Source of the DNA: an uncultured Opitutaceae bacterium
GTDB lineage: Bacteria; Verrucomicrobiota; Verrucomicrobiia; Opitutales; Opitutaceae
Assembly: GCA_903919205.1 (NCBI GenBank)
Contig: CAIXHE010000063.1
Location: forward strand, 1-64,000
DNA length: 64,000 bases
Reading direction: 5' to 3'
The notes beneath the pieces are model-generated. The model did not search any database, was not told the DNA's origin, and saw only the letters and a list, made by a program, of their open reading frames with translations. Both the position numbers and the translations under genes were made by a program. Shown here in pieces: positions 16,199 to 25,439 of the stretch. Each line of letters starts with the position of its first letter. The stretch's first letter is position 1.

Positions 16199-18100
16199 TT
16201 ATCTGGCCGGAACGGGCAGGGGCTCGAGGGCCTCGATCCAGGCGGCCTCGGACCCCTCGGACCCGCGCAGCGCGACCCGTAGTCCGAAGCCGGTCGCGTC
16301 GAAGACCCTCGCGTCGCGGGTCGCGACCTCCGCCTGCCCGGACTCGAGCACGAAGCGCGTCCTCAGCTCCTCCCGAAGCTTAGCGTCCGCGACGCCGTCC
16401 CACCAGGGGTGCTGGGGGGGAGGGTAGAGCCACGGGGCCTCGACCCGGGCGCGGACCGCGCCCCCGGCCGTCTCGAACACGGGCGTCGCGAGGATACCGT
16501 CGATTCCGTTCACGGCCAGGATCAGCCTCGCGTGGCCCGCGTCCGGGCGCTCAAGCAGCAGTTGGTTCACCATCCCGGCGCGCCCGTTCGACACGAGCAC
16601 GGTGGCCGTGGGCCCGCGGAACGGCCCGAGCCGCACCGTCAGGCCGATCGGGCCGTAGGCCACCCCATGGGCGCGCGCGTACCACAGGCTCGGGTAGTCG
16701 AGCAGATGCGCCGCGGCCCGGTAGAGCGCGGGGTTGGTCTTTCGGAACAGGATCCGGTTCTCGGCGGATGCGAGGGCGCTGAAGACGAGGGTCCAAGTGC
16801 AGGCGCAGAGGGCGAGCGGCCGGCCCAAGCGGGCGAGGGCCCCCCCGCCCTCGCCGCCGAGGAGCGCCATCAGGCCCACGGCCGCGGCCACCGTGCTCCC
16901 CGCGAAGAGCTCGGTCGAGTAGCGCGTGACGGCGCCGGCGAAGCAGAAGAGGACGCAGGCCGCCATCAGGCTGCAGAGCGCGGCGGCGGCGATCGTGCGC
17001 CGCAGGGGGAGGGCCTCCGGGCGCCTGCGCTCGCGCCACGCCCACGCGAGCGCCGCAAGCGCGGCCAGCTGCGCCGGGACGGCGATGAGGCCCCCGTGGA
17101 TCTCGTCGATCCCGAGGTAGCCCGGGGGCTCGCCCCCGGGCGGCACCGCCAGCACGAACGGGAAGTAAGGGCTGAGGCTCGGCAGCGACAGCAGGTACAC
17201 CCATGCGTTGTGCGCGGCGTAGGCCGCGCTGAAATGCCGAACCCCCCGCTCGTCGGCGCCCCAGAGCTGGTAGCTCTGACCGAATTCCGCGAAGCTGCCG
17301 AAGCGCGCATGGTTGTAGGCGAGGAGCGCGAGGCCCCCCGCAACCGCCACGGCGCCCGCGGCGAGCACGGGCCGGCGCAAGGGCATCAGCAGGGCGAGCA
17401 CCGCCGAGCCGGCGAGCAGGTCGGTAGGCCGGGCGCCCATCATGAGGGCGACCATGGCCCCGATCGCGATCGCCCAGCCGAGGCCTCCCCCCGAGCCCAG
17501 GCAGCGCCAGAGGAAATAGAGCGCCCACCAGAGGCAGGCCACCGCTGCGACGACCGGCAACTCCCATACGTCGGGGCGGCGAAGCGTCACCGGCAGCCAC
17601 GCCGCCGCCATCGCGGTCGCGAGCACGAGCCCGGCCGCCGCCGGCCCTACGGACGGGAAGTGCCGGCGGCGCACCTCGGACAGGAGGGTTGCGAGGGCGG
17701 CGAGTCCCGCCGAGGCGAAGAGCGCGACCGCCAGCCTCTGGGGAAGGTGGTGGCCGGTCAGCACTCGCCAGGGCAGCATGACGAGTACGGGCGTGGGCCC
17801 GAAGTAGAGGTAGAACTTTCCTTGGTAGAGGCTTGCGTCCCACAGGCGCCAGGGGCCGTTCTGAGCGGGATCGTAGGGATCCTTCAGGCGGAGCAGCTCC
17901 GGGGCGGGCTCGACCGAGAGGCTCGTGTGGCCGTGCAGGAAGCCGTCGACCAGGAACTCATAGTGATGCCAGGCCTCGCCCGGGGCCGAATCGAACACCG
18001 AGGCGCTCTCGGCTATCCAGAACAGCAGCAGAGAGCAGGCGGCAAGCGCGGCCCACAGGGCCGCCCCGCCCGGGCGGTTGCATTCGGCGGGCGCGGTCAT
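16199..18100 (-). CDS. GT-C-like membrane protein, paralog C2
   Basis: A 633-residue polytopic protein, paralog of the gene just upstream. Start is the ATG at 18100, in an ATGA overlap with that gene. The first loop has [14 protein letters not shown], then [23 protein letters not shown] and [12 protein letters not shown], all strictly shared with paralog C1. It has about ten hydrophobic segments and a soluble C-terminal domain of roughly 150 residues with beta-rich character. The usual Asp-Glu pair of GT-C enzymes is not evident in the first loop; acidic residues sit instead in HHYEFLVDG. It may be a divergent GT-C transferase, and its substrate is unknown. Confidence 0.65.
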   Translation of the reverse strand: MTAPAECNRPGGAALWAALAACSLLLFWIAESASVFDSAPGEAWHHYEFLVDGFLHGHTSLSVEPAPELLRLKDPYDPAQNGPWRLWDASLYQGKFYLYFGPTPVLVMLPWRVLTGHHLPQRLAVALFASAGLAALATLLSEVRRRHFPSVGPAAAGLVLATAMAAAWLPVTLRRPDVWELPVVAAVACLWWALYFLWRCLGSGGGLGWAIAIGAMVALMMGARPTDLLAGSAVLALLMPLRRPVLAAGAVAVAGGLALLAYNHARFGSFAEFGQSYQLWGADERGVRHFSAAYAAHNAWVYLLSLPSLSPYFPFVLAVPPGGEPPGYLGIDEIHGGLIAVPAQLAALAALAWAWRERRRPEALPLRRTIAAAALCSLMAACVLFCFAGAVTRYSTELFAGSTVAAAVGLMALLGGEGGGALARLGRPLALCACTWTLVFSALASAENRILFRKTNPALYRAAAHLLDYPSLWYARAHGVAYGPIGLTVRLGPFRGPTATVLVSNGRAGMVNQLLLERPDAGHARLILAVNGIDGILATPVFETAGGAVRARVEAPWLYPPPQHPWWDGVADAKLREELRTRFVLESGQAEVATRDARVFDATGFGLRVALRGSEGSEAAWIEALEPLPVPAR

Positions 18101-20013
18101 CGTTGGCGGGCGGGCTTGAGGGACTCGACCCAGGGCCTCGAGGGATCGGAGGGCGACGCCCCGCGCACGGCGGGCTCGAAGGCGACCGGGTCCGCCCAAC
18201 GGGTCGAGTGCGCCCGGACTGAGCCCGTTCCCCAGTCGAGCGCGAACAGGGTCTGCCGCTCGCTCGCGAGGGCGGGATCGATCGGGTCCCAGTACGGATG
18301 GTGGAGCGGGGGGTAGAGCCAGGGGGCCGTGAGCGTGAGGCGAAGCGTGCCTCCGGTGACGTCGATCGGGGGGCTGGTGAGCACGGCGTGGTCGTTCTCG
18401 GTGAGCAGCACGACCGCGTGAGCCGGGTCGACCCGGCGCAGCAGCACCTGGTTCGCGCGCTGCGGCCGTCCGCTTGCCACAAGCGCCGTCTCGCCGGCGC
18501 CGGCCGCCGGGACCCTGACGACGAGATCGACGGGTCCGTAGGAGACGCCGCCGAGATCGGCGGCCCAGAGGCTCGGGTAGTCCAGGACGTGCGCGAAGGT
18601 CGCGTAGGTCCCGGGGTGGGTCTCGGGCATGAAGCCGCGGAAGTCGGCCGACGCGAGCCACACGCAGGCGATGCTCCAGATGCAGGCGCCCCAGGCGAGG
18701 ATCCGACGGGCCCGGGGGAACGAGCCCCCCGGGGTGCCGAGGGCGGCCATGAGCCCGACCGCGGTGGCCAGGGTCCAGCCGGCCAGCAGCTCGCCCACGA
18801 ACCTCGAGCATGCCCAGGCCCAGCTGAAGAGCACCGCCGCCAGCAGCGTGCTCGAGAGCACCCCGGCCGAGACCGCGAACACCGTTGCGCGCGCTCCGGG
18901 CTCAGCCCGGCGCCTAAGCGCCCAGGCGGCACCGGCCAGCCCCGCCGCGTGCACGGGCATCATGAAGAGGACGCCGTACATCTCCTCGAAGCCCACGAAC
19001 CCCTTCGGCAGGTCGCCCGTCCAGAACGGGTGCAGGAAGGGGAAGTAGGGGCCGAACTCGGGAACGGAGAACAGGTAGGTCGCCGCGTTGAACGGAATGA
19101 AGGCGGGGTTCGAGAAGCGCAGCCCCCGGTAATCCTCGCCGAACATCGTGTAGCGCAGGCCGAACTCGAAGGGGTTTCCGAAGCGCGCACGGTTGTAGAG
19201 GAGGAGCGCGACGCCGCCGGCGGCCGCGAGCAGGACCGCGGGCAGCGCCGAGCGCCAGAGCCGGGGCCGCCCGGGCCCGGCGAGGCCGGCCGCTGCAAGC
19301 AGGAGGGCCACGATCCCCATGGCCGCGAAGAGGTAGGAGACCCGGCTGCCGAGGAGCAGCGCCAGCGCCAGGCCGCACCCGGCCGCCCAGAGAGGCCGCC
19401 CGCCCGAGTCGAGGAACTTCCAGCCGAGATAGAGCGACCACCACAGGCAGGCGACGGCGGCCACGACCGGCAGGTCCCATAGGCCGGAGCGCCTGAGGGT
19501 GACCGGCAGCCAGGACGCATGAAACGCCACGACGACCACCGCGGCCAGGCACAGCGGGGACAGCTCGGGGAAATGCCTTCGGCGGATGCCCCCGAGCAGC
19601 AGGGCGAGTCCCGCGATCCCAAGGCCCGCGAAGGCCGCGACGGCCAGGCGCTGGGGCATGGCGCGGCCCGTCAGCGCCCGCCATGGAAGCATGAGCACGA
19701 GCGCCGGGGTGGGGCCCTGGTAAAGGTAGAACCGGCCCTTGTAGAGGCTCGCGTCCCACAGGCGCCAGGGCCCGTTGGTTGCGGGGTCATACGGGTCCTT
19801 GAGGCGCAGCAGCTCGGGCGGCGGCTCGAGGGAGAGCGAGGTCTGGCCATGGAGGAATCCCTCTGCGAGGTACTCGTAGTGGTGCCAGACGTTCGAGCGG
19901 TCGCCGTCCCACGGCGCCACGCCCTCGGAGGTCCAGAATGCGGCGGCCGCGCACGCGGCGACGGCGAGGCCGAGCGCGAGGCGCGCGCGGGCGATCGGGC
20001 GCGCCTCGCTCAC
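18097..20013 (-). CDS. GT-C-like membrane protein, paralog C1
   Basis: A 638-residue polytopic protein. The GTG at 20013 is chosen: it forms a GTGA overlap with the upstream stop and gives a short basic N-terminus before the first helix. The 1140-codon ORF of the track runs through the upstream gene in the wrong frame. Motifs [37 protein letters not shown] and FYLYQGPTPALV mark it as the paralog of C2. The C-terminal part is soluble and probably periplasmic, with YPPLHHPYWD near its middle, matching [10 protein letters not shown] in C2. Presumed to act with C2 and the GT2 in the same glycosylation step or in sequential ones. Confidence 0.65.
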   Translation of the reverse strand: MSEARPIARARLALGLAVAACAAAAFWTSEGVAPWDGDRSNVWHHYEYLAEGFLHGQTSLSLEPPPELLRLKDPYDPATNGPWRLWDASLYKGRFYLYQGPTPALVLMLPWRALTGRAMPQRLAVAAFAGLGIAGLALLLGGIRRRHFPELSPLCLAAVVVVAFHASWLPVTLRRSGLWDLPVVAAVACLWWSLYLGWKFLDSGGRPLWAAGCGLALALLLGSRVSYLFAAMGIVALLLAAAGLAGPGRPRLWRSALPAVLLAAAGGVALLLYNRARFGNPFEFGLRYTMFGEDYRGLRFSNPAFIPFNAATYLFSVPEFGPYFPFLHPFWTGDLPKGFVGFEEMYGVLFMMPVHAAGLAGAAWALRRRAEPGARATVFAVSAGVLSSTLLAAVLFSWAWACSRFVGELLAGWTLATAVGLMAALGTPGGSFPRARRILAWGACIWSIACVWLASADFRGFMPETHPGTYATFAHVLDYPSLWAADLGGVSYGPVDLVVRVPAAGAGETALVASGRPQRANQVLLRRVDPAHAVVLLTENDHAVLTSPPIDVTGGTLRLTLTAPWLYPPLHHPYWDPIDPALASERQTLFALDWGTGSVRAHSTRWADPVAFEPAVRGASPSDPSRPWVESLKPARQR

Positions 20014-21596
20014 GGCGGGTTCCTCCTCCTTGCGAGCTCGGCCGCCGCCGCGTCCGCGATCGCGGCTGCGTCCGGGTGCCAGGGCTGCATCCTGAGGGCC
20101 TCCCGGGCCTCGGAGAGCGCGGTCTCGTCGTCGCCCACGGTGAAGGCCGCGCGCGCGAGCAGCACATGGTCCTGGACGAAGGTCGAGCGGTCGTCCACGC
20201 CGTCGAAACGGGAGAACGCGACGAACGCCGCCAGGGCGAGACACGAGAGGAGCCAGGCCCTGTGGGCCGCCGTCCAGCCCCTCCAGAACCCCGGGGCCGC
20301 CACCGCGCCTCCCGCGAGCACGGTCAGGAGGGCCGCGAGCGGCAGCCGGAAGCGAGCGCTGACAAAGAAGAGGATCACCGAGGCGGCGCAGGACGCGCCG
20401 GCTGCGGCAAGGGTCCACGCGGCGTCCGGCCGCTCCGCGGCCAGTCGGGCCGCTCCGGCGACTCCGAGCACGAGCACGACCCCCCAGCCGAGGGGGTTCC
20501 ACCGAAGCCAGGGCGAGAGCGCCTTGTGGAAGGCGAAGGTCTTGTTGTTGTACTGCTCCCAGGTGTTCGCCAGAGCGTACGCCTTGCGGGCCATGAGCGC
20601 ACCCCATCGCAGCGGGTGCCCGAGCACCTCGCCCGCAAAGCGAGCTCGCCAATGGGCGTTCATGGCGGGGATCTCCGGAGCCAGCCCGTGGGTCTCCTCG
20701 GCGTACTCGAGAATCGACTCGGCGCGCGCCGGGTTGGCTCGGGCGAGCTCCGGGGGCAGGCTCACCCGCTGGGTGAAGTACCGACCGTTGGCGCCGGGCC
20801 TGTTGGCCGCCCAGAGGTTGTAGGCTCCCTGCCACGGCATGAAGCCCGGCACCCCGCTCACGCGCGCCTGCCACGCGGAGGCGGCCCCGAAGAGGAGCGC
20901 CGCGGGAAGCAGCGCTGCCAGGAGGCAGGCCAGGCGTCGCCAGCCCGCGGGCAGGAATGCGGTGAATGCGGGGGCGAGCGCCCAGCTGAGCAGGTAGTTC
21001 GGGCGCACGAGCGTGGCCCCGGCCCAGAAAAAGCTCGATCCGGCCCAGGGCCCCGGCCTGGCGGCGGCCTCCCGGGCGCGCACCAGCAGGTCGAGCCCCG
21101 CCAGGAAGAGGGCGAGCCCGAGGGTCGCGTCCACCGCCTGGGTGGCGAAGTGGACCATCACCGGGTTGAGCGCGAACAGCAGCCCCGCGGCGAGCGCGGC
21201 ACGGTCCCCGAACCAGCGGCCCGAGAGCCGTGCGACCAGCAGCGTGCACGCGGCGTGCAGGCCGACCCCGAGCAGGAGGGCCGCCGAGAAGATCCCCGCC
21301 GGGGGCACCCCCGACCACTGCAGGCATGCGAGCACGAGCGCGTAGCCCTGGGCCCGGTAGAAGGGCACGGCGGGCAGCGTGCCGCCGGCGATCGCTGCGC
21401 CGAGGTCCAGGTTCTCGCGCTCGTCGAGCACCGGCACCCGGCCGAGGGGCGTGCCGAGGTACCATGCGAGGTGCCCGAGGCCGTAGACCAGCGCCGCCGC
21501 GACGGGAAGGGCGGTCCATAGGCCGCTCTGGAACGAGCCCCCCGGGCGAGGGGCCTTCGTGATGGGGGCGCTGCTTGACACCGGCAGCGATGACAA
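20010..21596 (-). CDS. GT39-like membrane glycosyltransferase with C-terminal repeat-like tail
   Basis: A 528-residue polytopic protein heading the second minus-strand operon. The first loop has VLDERENLDLG, with the Asp-Glu pair at about residues 58-59 and a following Arg-Glu, as in PMT_2/GT39 enzymes. The last ~60 residues (ARAAFTVGDDETALSEAREAL) look like one or two TPR units. The open frame begins at a TTG (21596); a GTG five codons further in is equally possible, and neither has a clear Shine-Dalgarno sequence. The stop overlaps the next gene as GTGA. By family it should transfer a sugar from a lipid-linked donor to an external acceptor. Confidence 0.68.
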   Translation of the reverse strand: MSSLPVSSSAPITKAPRPGGSFQSGLWTALPVAAALVYGLGHLAWYLGTPLGRVPVLDERENLDLGAAIAGGTLPAVPFYRAQGYALVLACLQWSGVPPAGIFSAALLLGVGLHAACTLLVARLSGRWFGDRAALAAGLLFALNPVMVHFATQAVDATLGLALFLAGLDLLVRAREAAARPGPWAGSSFFWAGATLVRPNYLLSWALAPAFTAFLPAGWRRLACLLAALLPAALLFGAASAWQARVSGVPGFMPWQGAYNLWAANRPGANGRYFTQRVSLPPELARANPARAESILEYAEETHGLAPEIPAMNAHWRARFAGEVLGHPLRWGALMARKAYALANTWEQYNNKTFAFHKALSPWLRWNPLGWGVVLVLGVAGAARLAAERPDAAWTLAAAGASCAASVILFFVSARFRLPLAALLTVLAGGAVAAPGFWRGWTAAHRAWLLSCLALAAFVAFSRFDGVDDRSTFVQDHVLLARAAFTVGDDETALSEAREALRMQPWHPDAAAIADAAAAELARRRNPP

Positions 21597-21683
21597 CGCG
21601 GAGGGCCCCCCCTAGCGAGCCCGTTGTGGCCCCGGCGTCGGCGAGTACTTGACGGTGCGTCCGGGGGCCGGACAGGCTGTGAA
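21597..21683. promoter_or_regulatory. Divergent intergenic region, GT-C operon / VTT gene
   Basis: An 87-base gap between two divergent genes. It must carry or flank the promoters of the 21596-to-15463 operon and of the VTT protein. A run of Cs (GGGCCCCCCC) sits next to the minus-strand start. No confident -10 or -35 element can be picked. Confidence 0.3.
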
Positions 21684-22370
21684 ATGCCGTCCGTGGAGCA
21701 GCCCGCCGCCAAGAAGAAGATCCCGGTCCTGCCGCTGGTCGGGCTGGTCCTGGTCGGTGGGGTGGTCGTCGTCGTGTTGCTGAGGGGCCTCGACCCCCAT
21801 GCCCTGGCGGCCCTGCCCGGCCGCCTGATGGGCCTGATCCGCAACGCGGGCCCGTGGGCCTTCTTCGCGGGCATCGCGATCCTGCCCGCTTTCGGCGCCC
21901 CGCTCATGGCCTTCACGGTCACCGCCGGCGAGGCGTTCTCGCCGCTGATGACGATGCCCGGGGTGATCGCCGCCGCCATGGCCGCCATCGCCGCCAACCT
22001 GGCGCTCACCTACTGGATGGCGCGCTACGCGCTCCGGCCGCTGCTCGCCGGGATCGCCCAGCGCTACGGATACGCCGTGCCGCGGGTGGACCCGGGCAAC
22101 GCCCTCTCCGTCGCGCTCGTCGTCCGGCTGACCCCGGGCCCCCCCTTCTTCATGCAGTCGTACATCCTCGGCCTGGCCGAGGTGCCCTTCAGGCTGTACA
22201 TGATCGTCTCCTGGCTGTGCATCCTGCCCTGGTCGGTCGGGGCGATCGTCCTCGGCAAGGGCATCTTCAAGGGCGACTTCAAGATGGTGGGCATCGGCGT
22301 CGGCGTCCTCACCCTGGCCACCGTGTTCATCCACTGGATACGCAATCGCTATGCCTCCCGACCGAAGTGA
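21684..22370 (+). CDS. VTT (DedA/TVP38-like) membrane protein
   Basis: A 228-residue protein with about five or six hydrophobic segments and the VTT-domain pattern: FGAPLMAFTVTAGEAF in the re-entrant region and VVRLTPGPPFFMQSYILGL, the Arg-x-x-Pro-x-Pro signature of DedA/TVP38 proteins. The family is implicated in lipid scrambling and membrane homeostasis, including return of undecaprenyl phosphate, which is notable next to a large polyprenyl-dependent island; a functional link here is only inferred. Start at ATG 21684 (MPSVEQPAAKKK) is preferred to the upstream GTG-type frame start because it gives a normal basic N-terminus. It overlaps xseA by 20 bases. Confidence 0.78.
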   Translation: MPSVEQPAAKKKIPVLPLVGLVLVGGVVVVVLLRGLDPHALAALPGRLMGLIRNAGPWAFFAGIAILPAFGAPLMAFTVTAGEAFSPLMTMPGVIAAAMAAIAANLALTYWMARYALRPLLAGIAQRYGYAVPRVDPGNALSVALVVRLTPGPPFFMQSYILGLAEVPFRLYMIVSWLCILPWSVGAIVLGKGIFKGDFKMVGIGVGVLTLATVFIHWIRNRYASRPK

Positions 22371-23643
22371 CGCGGGGGCGCCCGCAGGTTCGCGGCCGCT
22401 GACGGTGACCGAGTTCACCCGCAGGGTGAAGGCGCTCCTTGAGGGAGCGATCGAGCCCTGCTGGGTGAAGGGCGAGGTCTCCAACATGAGGGTTCAGGCG
22501 AGCGGCCACGTGTACTTCTCGCTGAAGGACGCGGGCGCCCAGCTGCCGGCGGTGATGTTCAGGTCGCAGGCGCTTCGCCAGAGCGTGCGCCTGCGCGACG
22601 GGCTCCAGGTGGTGGCCTTCGGGGAGATCGGCGTCTACGAGCCGCAGGGCAAGTACCAGCTGGTCGTGCGCACGCTGGTGGACGACGGCATGGGGGCCCT
22701 GCAGCGGCAGTTCGAGGCCCTGAAGAAGCGCCTCTCGGACGAGGGCCTCTTCGATCCCGGACGAAAGAGACCGATCCCCCAGATGCCCTCCACGGTCGGC
22801 TTCGTCACGTCGCCCCCGGGCGCCGCGGTGCAGGACTTCATGCGCATCCTGATCCGAAGGGGGTGGAGGGGACGGGTGGTGGTCCTCCCCTCGAAGGTCC
22901 AGGGGGAGGGCGCGGCCGAGGAGATGGCTGCGATGCTCGGGCTCGCGGGCGGGCTCGGCATCTTCGATCTGGTCGTGGTGGGGCGCGGAGGCGGCAGCAT
23001 CGAGGACCTCTGGGCCTTCAACGAGGAGGTGCTCGTGCGCGCGGTGGCCGCGTGCCCGGTTCCCACGATCTCCGCGGTGGGCCACGAGATCGACTTCACG
23101 CTCTGCGACTTCGCGGCGGACCGACGCGCCGAGACCCCGAGCGCGGCGGCCGAGCTGATCTCGAGCGAGTTCGTGCGCTCGGCCGAGCGCGCGGCCGCGG
23201 CGGGGCAGTCCCTCGCCTCGATCGTGGCCGAGGGGGTGGGCCGCGCGCGCGAGCGCACCGCGCACGCCCGATCCCGCCTCCGCCTGCTCTCGCCGGCCTC
23301 GCTCGTCGAGCGGGGCTACCTGCAGCTGGACGACGCCTCGAACCGCCTGGGGGCGGCGCTCAGGGCCTCCGTCCAGGCGCGGCGCCAGGGCCTGGCGGCC
23401 GCGGCCTCGGGCCTGGAGCGCGCCTCGCCGCAGACCCGCGTTCAGATCGAATCGCACAGGCTACTCTCTCTCTGGAAGCGCCTTCAGGGCGCAAGCCCGG
23501 CCTCGGTGCTCAACCGGGGCTTCGCGATCATCCGCGACGCGGAGGGAAAACCGGTCATCCGCCGCGCGGCCATACGCGACGGGGACCGCCTGGAGGCGGA
23601 ATTCGCGGACGGACGGGTCAGGATTCGCTCGGAAGGGGATTGA
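22351..23643 (+). CDS. xseA: Exodeoxyribonuclease VII large subunit
   Basis: A 430-residue XseA. The N-terminal OB-fold (about residues 17-115) begins LTVTEFTRRVKALLE and contains WVKGEVSNMR and GHVYFSLKD, followed by the catalytic domain with TSPPGAAVQDF, VVGRGGGSIEDLWAFNEE and SAVGHEIDFTL. A coiled region precedes the C-terminal domain, which contains LNRGFAII. With XseB it degrades single-stranded DNA in both directions into oligonucleotides. The start overlaps the end of the VTT gene by 20 bases, suggesting coupling. No small-subunit gene (xseB, normally ~80 residues) was found next to it. Confidence 0.95.
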   Translation: MPPDRSDAGAPAGSRPLTVTEFTRRVKALLEGAIEPCWVKGEVSNMRVQASGHVYFSLKDAGAQLPAVMFRSQALRQSVRLRDGLQVVAFGEIGVYEPQGKYQLVVRTLVDDGMGALQRQFEALKKRLSDEGLFDPGRKRPIPQMPSTVGFVTSPPGAAVQDFMRILIRRGWRGRVVVLPSKVQGEGAAEEMAAMLGLAGGLGIFDLVVVGRGGGSIEDLWAFNEEVLVRAVAACPVPTISAVGHEIDFTLCDFAADRRAETPSAAAELISSEFVRSAERAAAAGQSLASIVAEGVGRARERTAHARSRLRLLSPASLVERGYLQLDDASNRLGAALRASVQARRQGLAAAASGLERASPQTRVQIESHRLLSLWKRLQGASPASVLNRGFAIIRDAEGKPVIRRAAIRDGDRLEAEFADGRVRIRSEGD

Positions 23644-23677
23644 GTTTTGGGGCATTGCGGGAGAGGATTGGTTCTTC

Positions 23678-24289
23678 ATGCCCTCGCGCGCGTCCCTCCC
23701 AGGCCTCCTTCTAGCCACGCTGCTTCTGGCGGCCTGCGGCGAGGAGAAGGTCTCGGTCTACAGCGTGCCCAAGGAAAAGGATCCGGAGCTCCCGATGGCG
23801 GCGTCCGCCGACGCCGGGGCCGCGGCTTCGGCCCCGGCAGGGGCCTCCATGGCAAACACTTCCGTTCCGACCGCGACGGGCTCCGATCTGGCATGGCAGG
23901 CTCCCGCATCGTGGGCCCCGAAGGCGGCCTCGGCCATGCGCAAGGGCAGCTTTGCGGTCACCGCGGCCGGGGCCGAGGCGGACCTCTCGATCACGGCCTT
24001 CCCGGGGGACGTCGGAGGGGAGCTCGCGAACGTCAACCGCTGGCGCGGCCAGGTGGGCATGCCCAACCTCGCCCCGGCCGACCTCGAGGCCTCGGTTACC
24101 CGGTTCTCTTCCAACGGCCTCGCGTTCACGGTGGTCCAGCTGGATGCCGCCGGAGGCAAGAGCATCCTTGGGGCGATCGTCCCCTATGCGGGATCGACCT
24201 GGTTCTTCAAGTTGAGCGGCCCCGCGGCGACGGTGAAGGCGGCCGAGGCCGACTTCACCGCGTTCCTGCACACGGTGAGGGCCCCCTGA
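23678..24289 (+). CDS. Secreted lipoprotein of unknown function
   Basis: A 203-residue protein with a lipoprotein signal: hydrophobic LLLATLLLAAC with the lipobox Cys at about residue 20. After an Ala/Pro/Ser-rich linker (to about residue 65) comes a compact domain with WAPKAASAMRKGSF, LSITAFPGDVGG and NVNRWRGQVGMP, ending with WFFKLSG. The overall plan of signal, low-complexity linker and a domain reading Trp-Arg-x-Gln-x-Gly recurs in Verrucomicrobia and Planctomycetes proteins near respiratory or cytochrome genes, but no function is known to me. One base separates it from resB, so it is probably co-expressed with cytochrome c assembly. Confidence 0.75.
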   Translation: MPSRASLPGLLLATLLLAACGEEKVSVYSVPKEKDPELPMAASADAGAAASAPAGASMANTSVPTATGSDLAWQAPASWAPKAASAMRKGSFAVTAAGAEADLSITAFPGDVGGELANVNRWRGQVGMPNLAPADLEASVTRFSSNGLAFTVVQLDAAGGKSILGAIVPYAGSTWFFKLSGPAATVKAAEADFTAFLHTVRAP

Positions 24290-24290
24290 C

Positions 24291-25439
24291 ATGAACGTGC
24301 GCATCCGCGAACTCCGCGACTTCTTCGTCTCACTCAAGCTGACCGTGGCGCTGCTCGCGCTCTCGATCGTGCTCGTGTTCTGGGCCACCCTGGACCAGGT
24401 GCACCTGGGCGTGTGGGCGGTGCAGCAGAAGTTCTTCCATGCGTTCTTCGTGTGGACGAAGGCCGGGGGCCTGCTCCTGCCCGTGTTCCCGGGAGGCTAC
24501 CTGATCGGCGGCCTCTTGCTCGTCAACCTGGTCTCGGCGCACGTCTACCGATTCCACCTGGGATGGAGGAAGTCCGGGATCTGGATCACGCACGCGGGCC
24601 TGATCCTTCTGCTGGTCGGCGAGCTCGTCTCGGGCCTCGTCCAGAAGGACTTCCAGATGCAGCTCGAGGAGAACGAGACCCGCAACTACTCGGAGAGCCT
24701 GAGGCTGAACGAGCTTGCCATCGTGGACACGACGGACCCGAAGACCGACCGCGTGGTGGCGATCCCCGAATCGCTGCTTGCACGCGGCGTCGTGGTGCAG
24801 AACCCGGCCCTGCCCTTCCGCGTGGTGCCCAAGGGCTACTACGCGAACTCGATGGTAGGCCTCAAGTCCCAGCTGCCATCCGCCCCGCCCTCGCCGGCGA
24901 CGCAGGGCATGGGCGCCATGGTGGCGGCCGTGCCCATGGAGGTGAGCTACCAGGAGGACGCCCGCAACAACCCGACGGCGTTCGTCGAGCTGGTGGGGCC
25001 CGACGGCTCGCTCGGCACCTGGATCGTCTCGACGCTCCTCGGCAACCCGCAGCCGTTCACCTACGCGGGGCGCACCTTCAAGATCGTGCTTAGGCCCACG
25101 CGGGCCTACCACCCCTTCTCGCTCACGCTCGAGAAGTTCAGCCACGACATCTACCCCGGCACCGACATCCCCAAGAACTTCTCGAGCAAGGTGAGGATCA
25201 ACACCCCCGAGGGCGGCGAGGGGCGCGACGTGCTGATCTACATGAACAACCCGCTTCGCTACTCGGGGCTCACCTTCTACCAGTCGGGCTTCCAGGGGGA
25301 GCACACGACGATCCTGCAGGTGGTGCACAACCCGAGCTGGCTGGTGCCCTACATCGCCTGCGCCGCCATCTCCCTCGGGCTCTGCATCCAGTTCCTGATC
25401 CACCTGGTGGGCTTCGTTGGGAAAAGGAGCCGCCCATGA
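24291..25439 (+). CDS. resB: ResB-like cytochrome c biogenesis protein (System II)
   Basis: A 382-residue ResB/Ccs1-family protein. Three N-terminal membrane helices (about 12-32, 62-82 and 100-118) are followed by a long periplasmic domain and a last helix near the C-terminus (about 350-372). Motifs include LTVALLALSIVLVFWATL at the first helix and NNPLRYSGLTFYQSGF near the end, the most conserved stretch of the family. With CcsA it forms the heme delivery and ligation complex for c-type cytochromes. It starts one base after the lipoprotein stop, and its own stop overlaps ccsA as ATGA, so the pair is translationally coupled. Confidence 0.9.
   Translation: MNVRIRELRDFFVSLKLTVALLALSIVLVFWATLDQVHLGVWAVQQKFFHAFFVWTKAGGLLLPVFPGGYLIGGLLLVNLVSAHVYRFHLGWRKSGIWITHAGLILLLVGELVSGLVQKDFQMQLEENETRNYSESLRLNELAIVDTTDPKTDRVVAIPESLLARGVVVQNPALPFRVVPKGYYANSMVGLKSQLPSAPPSPATQGMGAMVAAVPMEVSYQEDARNNPTAFVELVGPDGSLGTWIVSTLLGNPQPFTYAGRTFKIVLRPTRAYHPFSLTLEKFSHDIYPGTDIPKNFSSKVRINTPEGGEGRDVLIYMNNPLRYSGLTFYQSGFQGEHTTILQVVHNPSWLVPYIACAAISLGLCIQFLIHLVGFVGKRSRP

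Noticed and set aside
20014-21519. N-terminal half of the 1140-codon minus frame (18097-21519)
   Set aside because: It is an antiphase reading of the GT39-like operon head; paralog C1 starts at 20013, as shown by homology with C2 and the GTGA overlap.
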